Notes under the pieces: model-generated | Seen by the model: the letters and a program-made list of their open reading frames with translations, nothing else | What the model was told of the DNA's origin: nothing | Database searches by the model: none | Made by a program: the position numbers and the translations under genes | Assembly: GCA_017860075.1 (NCBI GenBank) | Contig: JAFNAH010000218.1 | Span: 1 to 10,146 of the forward strand | DNA length: 10,146 nucleotides | Direction of reading: 5' to 3' | From: Acidobacteriota bacterium | Lineage (GTDB): Bacteria > Acidobacteriota > UBA6911 | Part shown: one piece after another, positions 1 through 6,400 of the stretch | Numbering within the stretch: position 1 is the first letter of the stretch | How the letters are laid out: every line of letters begins with the position of its first letter

Positions 1-1323
1 TCCAAGGTGTTGGCCCGCTCCGGCGGATCCTACACTCTTTACGATGCGACGCCCACCGGCGCTGCTTCGAAGAAATCTGTGTCGACTGCCGGACTCATGG
101 TCAACCGCGTGCCGGTCGAGGAATGGAACCAGATCTTCAACGAGGTCTGGCGCCGTTACCGGGACTGGTTCTACGTAGCGAACATGCACGGATATAACTG
201 GGAGGCCCTGCGCGAGCAGTACCGGCCGTGGCTGCAGTATGTCGCCCACCGCTCGGACCTGAATTACCTGATAAGCGAGATGATCTCGGAACTCACCGTG
301 CAGCACACATATGTCGAGGGCGGCGATTTCATGATTCCTCCCCGACCGACCGTCGCGCTGCCGGGCGCACGCTTCGAACTCGACCGGCAGACAGGCCGCT
401 ATCGCATCACCAGGATATTTGCCGGGCAGAACGAAGAGGAAATCTACCGGGCGCCCCTGACCGAGATCGGCGTCGACGTTTCTGTGGGCGACTACCTGCT
501 GGCCGTCGACGGCGTTGAGCTCAGGGCGGACGAAGACCCGTACCTGCAGTTGCGCAACAAGGCGGACCGGCCGGTGCAGCTCACGGTCAACTCGAAGCCG
601 GCCATGGAAGGGGCCCGCACGGTTTCCTACTCCCCGATCACAAGCGAAAGCAACCTGATCTACCTCGATTGGATTACAGGGAACCGCGACCGGGTGACGA
701 AGCTCTCAAACGGGCGTGTCGGGTATATCCATGTGCCTGATATGGGAGCCGAGGGCATCTACGAGTTCATAAAGTGGTACTACGGCCAGATACGCAAGGA
801 GGGTCTTGTGGTCGACGTCCGCGCCAACGGCGGAGGCAATGTTTCGCGGATGCTGATCGAGCGTCTGTCGCGCGCATGGCTCGGCCTCAACTACGGGCGG
901 ACCGATGACCAGGCCGACACGTACCCTGACGGCGTGTTCATAGGACCGCAGATCTCGATACTCAACGAGAACTCCGCGTCGGACGGCGACATATTCCCGG
1001 CCATGTTCCGCGAGGCCGGCCTCGGCCCGCTCGTTGGGCGAAGGTCGTGGGGCGGCGTAGTGGGCATATCGGGCCGCGGACCGTTGATTGACGGAGGTAC
1101 GATCTACGTGCCCGAGTCGGGATTCGCCAACAAGAAGGGACAGTGGATCATCGAGGGCTACGGGGTGGACCCCGATATCGATGTGCAGAACGATCCCAAG
1201 GATGTAATCGCTGGAAAAGATACCCAGCTTGAACGGGCAGTCGCCGAGTTGATGAAGAAGCTCGACGCGAATCCAGTGAAGCTCCCGCCAAAGCCCGCCG
1301 GTCCGGTCAAGACCGAGAAGTAA
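1..1323 (+). CDS. Tricorn-like S41 family serine peptidase, C-terminal part (5' end outside window)
   Basis: The frame is open from base 1, so the N-terminal beta-propeller part is missing; GTG at 7 is only an internal codon, used here as residue 1. The visible part follows tricorn order: a C1 helical region (about 35-110, with VAHRSDLNYLISEM), a PDZ-like domain (about 118-200, containing VGDYLLAVDGVEL), and the C2 catalytic domain (about 230-415). Catalytic candidates are His100 (QHTYVEGG), Ser325 with Asp326 (NENSASDGD), and Glu383 (IIEGYGVDPD). The Ser-to-Glu distance of 58 residues equals that of archaeal tricorn (Ser965 to Glu1023, from memory). The Gly-rich RANGGGN at 273-279 fits the oxyanion region. 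The residue before the catalytic His is Gln where tricorn has Ser745. The family degrades peptides released by larger proteases; bacterial members may be periplasmic, but the signal region is not in view. The C-terminus is a Lys/Pro-rich tail. Family assignment is firm; substrate is unknown. Confidence 0.93.
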   Translation, partial: SKVLARSGGSYTLYDATPTGAASKKSVSTAGLMVNRVPVEEWNQIFNEVWRRYRDWFYVANMHGYNWEALREQYRPWLQYVAHRSDLNYLISEMISELTVQHTYVEGGDFMIPPRPTVALPGARFELDRQTGRYRITRIFAGQNEEEIYRAPLTEIGVDVSVGDYLLAVDGVELRADEDPYLQLRNKADRPVQLTVNSKPAMEGARTVSYSPITSESNLIYLDWITGNRDRVTKLSNGRVGYIHVPDMGAEGIYEFIKWYYGQIRKEGLVVDVRANGGGNVSRMLIERLSRAWLGLNYGRTDDQADTYPDGVFIGPQISILNENSASDGDIFPAMFREAGLGPLVGRRSWGGVVGISGRGPLIDGGTIYVPESGFANKKGQWIIEGYGVDPDIDVQNDPKDVIAGKDTQLERAVAELMKKLDANPVKLPPKPAGPVKTEK

Positions 1324-1333
1324 CCGGCTGCCA

Positions 1334-1368
1334 GGCCTCCGGAATTTGGATTTTGAATCCCGGAGGCC
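1334..1368 (+). terminator. Inverted repeat just downstream of the tricorn-like gene
   Basis: A perfect 9-bp inverted repeat (GGCCTCCGG at 1334-1342, CCGGAGGCC at 1360-1368) with a 17-base AT-rich loop starts 11 bases after the stop codon. There is no following T-run, only a short A-run at 1377-1381, so it may be a weak or Rho-assisted terminator or an mRNA 3'-end stabiliser rather than a classical intrinsic terminator. Confidence 0.4.
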
Positions 1369-1455
1369 CGGCGGACAAAAATCGGATCTCGAGATTTGTG
1401 TAGCCGCAGGTCGGACCTTCAAGCTCAGCCATCAGGTCGAACGCTGACAGATGTT

Positions 1456-1485
1456 CCCGGGATTCGCACCCCGGGCTTTTCTGTT
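1456..1485 (+). terminator. Terminator-like hairpin with T-rich tail
   Basis: CCCGGG (1456-1461) and CCCGGG (1470-1475) can pair around an 8-base loop and are followed by CTTTTCTGTT. This is the best intrinsic-terminator shape in the gap and would act on transcripts leaving the tricorn-like gene about 130 bases upstream. The stem is only 6 bp. Confidence 0.45.
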
Positions 1486-1516
1486 CGGGAGATCCGAGGT
1501 TGACACAGCGCCTCGC

Positions 1517-1597
1517 TGTCGGAATCGGAATCGGGGTCGCAATCGGCGTCGACGTTCGAAATCGATAGCGACATCGATTCCGATCCCGATCCCGAAG
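1517..1597. repeat. Imperfect hexamer-repeat stem-loop, copy 1 (TCGNNN units)
   Basis: The left half (from 1517) is built of 6-base units beginning with TCG (TCGGAA, TCGGAA, TCGGGG, TCGCAA, and so on). The right half (about 1563-1597) is the reverse complement type (GATTCC, GATCCC, GATCCC). The two arms can therefore fold into a long imperfect stem, with one arm about one hexamer longer. The first 29 bases (1517-1545) are identical to 9595-9623. The 4 bases before the core differ between copies. Gap-wide context: 1324-1806 otherwise holds only the two hairpins listed, and I see no gene or RNA in 1600-1800. Confidence 0.75.
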
Positions 1598-1806
1598 ATC
1601 TTCCTCAACACTGCCGCGAAGGGGTGGGTCGGATCAGCCAGGGAGCAACCCCCGGGGAATGCTGCGTGCTCGGCGTCGCTGCGGTGATGCCGGGCATTTC
1701 CCTCCGTCGAAACTCTGGCGCCTTTGTCAAATATCTGGTAAAAGTCGACCTGCTATCGCACGTGCGTTTTGCTCAACGACAATGTTTCTGAGAATGTGAG
1801 ATTCCT

Positions 1807-2787
1807 ATGACCTGGGCTCTCGTCGCGGTTTTTGCCGTTGTCATCGCGGTATTTGCATATGAGTATCGCCTCCGCCGCCCCGACTGCATCGTTCTTTGCG
1901 AGACAAGGACCGGGCTCGGCGTGCGCCGGGGGCCTTTCTACCCACGGCACTTCAGCCTCCCGATCAGGCGCACGCCTCACTCGCTGCTGCTGACCGTGGA
2001 CGCGACCGCAGCGGGCAACCTGGACATCCGTGTCAAGCTGGTCGGTACAGTAGCCCCCTCGCTGGAGAACCTCCCGGCGCTCATTCGGGTCGGCGGCTGG
2101 CAGACTGCCGCCGTGGCAAAGGCAGCTGAGGAACTGCAGGTGCTGCTGCAGGGATTCGTCAAGGAGTTCACCGAGACGCACGAGATCCACAACCTTTCGT
2201 CTCAGAACATCCTCGACCACCTCAACGAGCGTATAGTCATCAGCGGGAGCAAGCTTGGCCTGGAGGTCATCTCGCTCGCCATTCAGTCGTTCGAGCCGGT
2301 CGATCCGCAGATTGCCGAAGCCCTGCGCCAGCAGGAACACGCCCGGATCCTCGAGCAGACTGAACAGGTCAGCCACCAGGCGCGCATCAACGCCGCCAGG
2401 GCGAAGTTCAAGGCCGACGAGGAGATCGCCGTCCTGGAGCACGAACTTGGGCTGAAGAAGGCCGACCTGCACAAGACGCAGCTTCAGCAGGAATCGGCGC
2501 TCGCCCGGCAGCGCCTCCAGGACGAGCTTCAGCGCAACCGCATGCGTCTCCAGTTCGAGAAGGAAGAGCTGGAGCTGCTCAAGAACAACCCGGAACTGCT
2601 CATGCTCACGCCGCAGGCGGCACGCCTCGCCGAGGCAAGCCAGAGCCTGAAGAATGCGCGCACCATCGTCTCGCTGTCGTCGCAGGACCTCCCGCAAGGG
2701 TCCGAGCTGCTCGGCATTTTCCGGGGCCTTCTGCAGAAGGCGCTGGATGGCTGCAGGGAGCAGAAGGAGAGAAACACCACCTCCTAG
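1807..2787 (+). CDS. SPFH/Band 7 (prohibitin/stomatin-like) membrane-anchored protein
   Basis: The 326-residue protein has one N-terminal hydrophobic segment (about residues 2-18), then YRLRRP, fitting an N-in anchor or uncleaved signal anchor. Residues about 25-165 are the SPFH/PHB domain, including the typical late part ERIVISGSKLGLEVISLAIQSFEPVDPQIAEAL. Residues about 165-260 are a charged, Gln/Glu/Arg-rich helix (LEQTEQVSHQARINAARAKFKADEE) expected to form a coiled coil. A short C-terminal region ends in a hydrophilic tail. SPFH proteins oligomerise on membranes as scaffolds, often around proteases or transporters; the specific partner here is unknown. An in-frame TGA at 1789-1791 makes ATG 1807 the first possible ATG start; its Shine-Dalgarno (TGTGAG, 1795-1800) is weak. 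The next gene begins 64 bases downstream on the same strand, so co-transcription is possible. Confidence 0.85.
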   Translation: MTWALVAVFAVVIAVFAYEYRLRRPDCIVLCETRTGLGVRRGPFYPRHFSLPIRRTPHSLLLTVDATAAGNLDIRVKLVGTVAPSLENLPALIRVGGWQTAAVAKAAEELQVLLQGFVKEFTETHEIHNLSSQNILDHLNERIVISGSKLGLEVISLAIQSFEPVDPQIAEALRQQEHARILEQTEQVSHQARINAARAKFKADEEIAVLEHELGLKKADLHKTQLQQESALARQRLQDELQRNRMRLQFEKEELELLKNNPELLMLTPQAARLAEASQSLKNARTIVSLSSQDLPQGSELLGIFRGLLQKALDGCREQKERNTTS

Positions 2788-2851
2788 GCGGATGTGCTCG
2801 ACCGTCTCTCAGGTGCTTCTGCATTCAACGTTTTTTCTCTGACGCGAGTTC

Positions 2852-3478
2852 ATGGACCATCACTCTGCTGATCCGCTGCGCCTTTTCCGGCTGAAGCCGC
2901 TCCGTTCGGCCCGCGTGTCGGAAATCAGCGAATCGACGGCCGCATCAGGAGTGGCCCCGGCGGAACGCGTCAATTTCCACATCGGCAACCCGCTGCAGGA
3001 TCCGCGCCTCTCCTCCGCTTACCTCAGGATCGTGCTGGGGATCGATGTGCGGCGTGAGGAGCTGAGTGAATCCTCCCCGGACCTGCTTCTTCAGCACCTC
3101 GGCTGGTCCGGAGCCGACAGGCACCTGCTCGATTTTCTCACGGCGCTGATCCGGAAGAGCGGCCCCTACCTGCCGCGCGGCGGGTACTCCCGGGGGAACC
3201 CTCCTGCGCTGGTTCGGCTGTTCTGCTCCTGGCTGGAGCAGCAGCAGGAAGCGTTGAGCTACGACGACGGCGGGAAATCCGGCCGGCGCGAAATCGTCCT
3301 CGCCTCCGGCGGAATTCAGGAATCGCTCAGGATTCTCTTCCATGCGCTCTCTCTGTATTCAGTGATCCGGCCGGCGCGGATCCTCCTTTTCGAGACGCCG
3401 CTCGATGATACCCTCCGGTCGTTCGACGGACTCGACTTCGAGGAGATTCCACCCGACGACGGGCAAACTCATCGGTGA
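2852..3478 (+). CDS. N-terminal aminotransferase-like segment, probably split from the next frame by a frameshift
   Basis: This 208-residue frame reads like the beginning of a fold-type I aminotransferase. NFHIGNPLQDP (41-51) resembles the N-terminal 'IGxPxxxP' arm, GGYSRGNPPALVRLFCSWL (110-128) resembles the 'YSxxxGxPxLRxAIAxWL' segment, and LASGGIQESLRILFHAL (150-166) resembles the 'TxGxQEALxLxxxAL' segment at the start of the large domain. The frame ends abruptly in PPDDGQTHR. In the +1 frame the same place continues as KLIGEEMRRGL, a better continuation of the domain, so this segment and the next CDS were probably one gene. An in-frame TGA at 2840-2842 makes ATG 2852 the earliest ATG; its Shine-Dalgarno is poor. 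The segment contains no PLP-lysine motif. On its own it would be an incomplete domain. If the two frames really are separate genes, this would be a small partner protein. Confidence 0.7.
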   Translation: MDHHSADPLRLFRLKPLRSARVSEISESTAASGVAPAERVNFHIGNPLQDPRLSSAYLRIVLGIDVRREELSESSPDLLLQHLGWSGADRHLLDFLTALIRKSGPYLPRGGYSRGNPPALVRLFCSWLEQQQEALSYDDGGKSGRREIVLASGGIQESLRILFHALSLYSVIRPARILLFETPLDDTLRSFDGLDFEEIPPDDGQTHR

Positions 3479-3485
3479 GGAGATG
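3459..3485 (+). other. Probable frameshift point / termination-reinitiation overlap
   Basis: Reading GAC GAC GGG then skipping C3464 gives Asp-Asp-Gly-Lys-Leu-Ile, joining the upstream frame to the long downstream one. Equivalently, one extra G in the GGG at 3461-3463 would break an original GAC GAC GGC AAA. The upstream frame stops at TGA 3476-3478, which lies inside GGTGAGGAG directly before an ATG at 3483 in the downstream frame. Either a one-base insertion (natural or assembly error), a +1 frameshift, or coupled reinitiation would explain the arrangement. I see no classical slippery heptamer. Confidence 0.6.
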
Positions 3486-6400
3486 CGCCGGGGGCTTCGA
3501 GCGACGTGCCTCGCACATCCGCTCTTCTTCATTGAGGCAAACGATGCGCCGAATCACCTGTCGCTGGCGCGCGAGTCGAGGTTGACCCAGCACGTTGTCC
3601 GGTTCCTCACACCGGCGATCTTCTCGCCCCGGCTCCGACACCTCTCGACGGTTTTCGTCGCGGGAAACGCCGATCTCCTGAGCGTGTTCGAGTCGGTGCA
3701 CTTCCAGCTCAAGGGATCACCGTCTGCCTCGGAAGTGGAATTCCTCTCCTTTCTCATCGAGCAGCGACTCGCCTCGGAGAACGTCCCGGCCGCAAAGCCC
3801 GACGTGGAGCGCACGCCTTCCTTCGAAGGTCTCGGCCTCGGCATGACCGCCGAAGCGAAGATACCCAAGTATGCCCTCGCAGCCGAGCAAAGGCTGGCGA
3901 GCCTGATCGATGCCGGGGGCGAAGCCGTCGGGCGGGCGCTCGACAGGTTCTCCGGCAAAGCCGACCGCCTTGTGCGGCACCTGCGGCGACCGTTGTACGG
4001 CGCCGCCTTCGACGAAACGGCGCTGATGGATGCAAGGGAATTCACCTCGGAGTTTGTCCGCCATGTCGATTCCCCGGAGTGGCACGAGGGCTTGTTGAGA
4101 AGCTACCTGAGCGTCTTCGTCAAGCACAACCCGCAGTACCGTCTTTCGGACTGCACCGTGGTGAGCGGTTCGTCGCGCACCGCGCTCGGGTTGCTGGGCT
4201 TCCACTGCGGCATTACCGAAGTGGTCGTTCCCGATCTCAGTTGGTCCTACGAGCACTGTTTCCCCGAGATTCACGCCGTCCCGCTTACCCCCGGGCTCGA
4301 ACTGGATGTCGACGCGATCGTCGGCGCGGTCGACTCGAAGATCGCGGCGGATTCCACCTGGATCCGGAGAGGGGCGGTCGTGTTGAACAATCCGCACAAT
4401 GCCACCGGGCGGGTGTTCGACGAAGACTCGGTGCGGAGGCTCCTGTGCCGGCTGCTCGAACGCGGGATTTTTGTCATCGATGACCTGTCCTATCAGAAGG
4501 TGGTGCCGCACGACGATCTGCCGGAGATCAGGACAATCCGCCAGCTTGCCGACGAGCTCGTCTATCTCGGCGCCGTGACCGACGAGCAGGCCGGGCGTGT
4601 CATCACCGTTCACTCGATGTCGAAGACCGACTGCCTCGCGGGCGCGAGGCTCGCGGTCGTGGAAATTCGCGAACGCCGGGTCCTGTCCCGTTTCAGGTGC
4701 ATAAACGACCTGATCCGGCCAAATGTGGCGGCCGTCGCCATCAGCTACCTCCTGTACCGCCAGGATGTCGAATCCGTGCGCGCCTACTGGCGGCTGCGCA
4801 ACAAGCTGTTCGAAGAGCGCACGCACGCCCTGCTCGAGGCTGTGGCCAACCTGCCGCATGAGCGGAATCCGTTCGGCATCAGCATCCTGCCTCCGACGGG
4901 CAGCATGTACCCGTTGCTGTCGATCCGCCTGCTTCCACCGGGGCTTTCCCTGGACTGGCTGGCCTCCGGCCTTGCCCGGCAGGGGATTGGGATGCTGCCG
5001 CTCGCCACCTTCGCCCGGACCGAGGAGGGATATGAAACGGCGAGAAGGACCTTCCGTCTGACACTCGGTGGGACAGACGGCGCCGACGTGCTGGCAAACA
5101 AGACCCGCCGCGTGCTCATCGACCTCAACCGCATCGTCGCAGAGGAATCGGCGAACTACAATCGCAGGACGCCGGCGTGCAGGCCCGTCGTACCCGACGA
5201 ACAGCACTCCGCTTTTCTTCAGCTGCGCTGGAAGGTGATTGAGCAGCAGCTGGATCGGCTCTGCGGAGAGAACGGGCGAATGAAGCACCTTTTCGCGAGC
5301 CACGGCTACCGCTTGCGCCTGTTTGATCGAGCCGCGGTCGCAGCCGGACTTGTCCGGGCGACAGGAGCGGACGACGGCCGGATGCTGGCCAGGTTGCTCG
5401 AGAAGGAATTCTACAAGGACGACCTCGAGCGCCGCAGGTCCATGTTCCAGCGCCGTCTCTCCGATCGCACCGTGCACCCGACGCAGATGTATTCCATCAG
5501 GGCCGAGCAGATATTCGAGCGCATCATCCCGGCGCTGATTCGTGGATCTGCGGTGCCGGACACCGCGGTCGCCGAAGCCGCGGACGAACTGGCGCGCGAG
5601 CACCTCGGGCTCAACGTGAGTATCACGTCGGGCGAGGAGGCCGGCGAAATCCTTCTCGACCTCGACTCGCTCATCGCCGCGGAGCAGTTCTCGCAGCTTT
5701 CCACCGATTCCCCAGTGCAATCCTTCCTCTCCTTCTGGGGGGATTGGGATGGAAGCAATCGGCCGTCCGGACAGGGGCATCTGCTCGCGGCTTCGGTGGT
5801 CATGGAAAACGTGAACCGGATGGTGCGCATCATGAACCTGCTGCAGCGGACGGGAGGCGCGCCCGGCGCCGACCCGGCATTGCTCGTCGAACTGCAGCAA
5901 CTGCCACAGCGCAACCGGCGCTTCACCCGCCTGCTCGACGACATTACGCTGCTCACGCACCAGCTGGAAAAGCGCTACCGGGGTATCCTGCCGTTTTCGG
6001 TTCAGCCAAAAGCTGCCCGCCGCGTCGGCATGACGCTCCACATCACATCCGACCCGCTCAAGGCCCTCTGGCAGCACAACGACCGGCTCGAAAGGAAGAT
6101 GCTCGAGTTGCGCGGCCGGCGGCGCGAGATGCTGGAGTACTATTTCGCGCTCAACAGGAGACTGCGGAAGCAGCTGCACGCCCTGATCCCCGTGATCTGC
6201 GACCGGCGTGAACACGGCGGACTCCTGCTCGAGGCTTCGCTTTACCGCGACCTGCTGCAGCGGGTCATAGTCACTCCGCGCATCCAGCAGAGTCAGATCA
6301 CCGCGAAGGACCAGTTCGCAATCGACACCACGGCGCACAACCTGTTTGAGATCAACGCAATCGGCGGGTTGTACGGCAACCCGGGATTCGTCCTGGGCCT

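Noticed and set aside
1501..1506. TGACAC preceded by GGT as a -35 element (GGTTGACAC)
   Set aside because: No -10-like hexamer follows at 16-18 bases and the repeat begins there; most likely chance.
1517..1597. CRISPR array
   Set aside because: The repeats are contiguous degenerate 6-base units with a foldback, without spacers of regular length.
1451..1687. Small plus-strand open frame of 78 codons over repeat copy 1
   Set aside because: Its content (RNRNRGRNRRRR, IPIPIP) is translation of the hexamer repeat, it starts at the edge of a terminator-like stem, and it lacks a convincing ribosome binding site.
1724..1744. Promoter for the SPFH gene (TTGTCA, TGGTAAAAG)
   Set aside because: The TTGTCA is too close to the -10-like TAAAAG, and no hexamer at proper spacing completes either one; this is too weak to list.
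1753..2697. Minus-strand open frame of 314 codons opposite the SPFH gene
   Set aside because: It mirrors the coiled-coil coding region and has no motif; the plus-strand SPFH domain is clear.
2829..2840. T-run between the SPFH gene and the giant gene as an intrinsic terminator
   Set aside because: No GC-rich stem can be found immediately upstream of the T-run, so read-through is assumed.
3717..6338. Open frame of 873 codons on the minus strand opposite the giant gene
   Set aside because: Composition is typical of an antisense shadow of a GC-rich, codon-biased gene. It shows no recognisable domain, and the plus-strand reading gives two clear protein families over the same bases.
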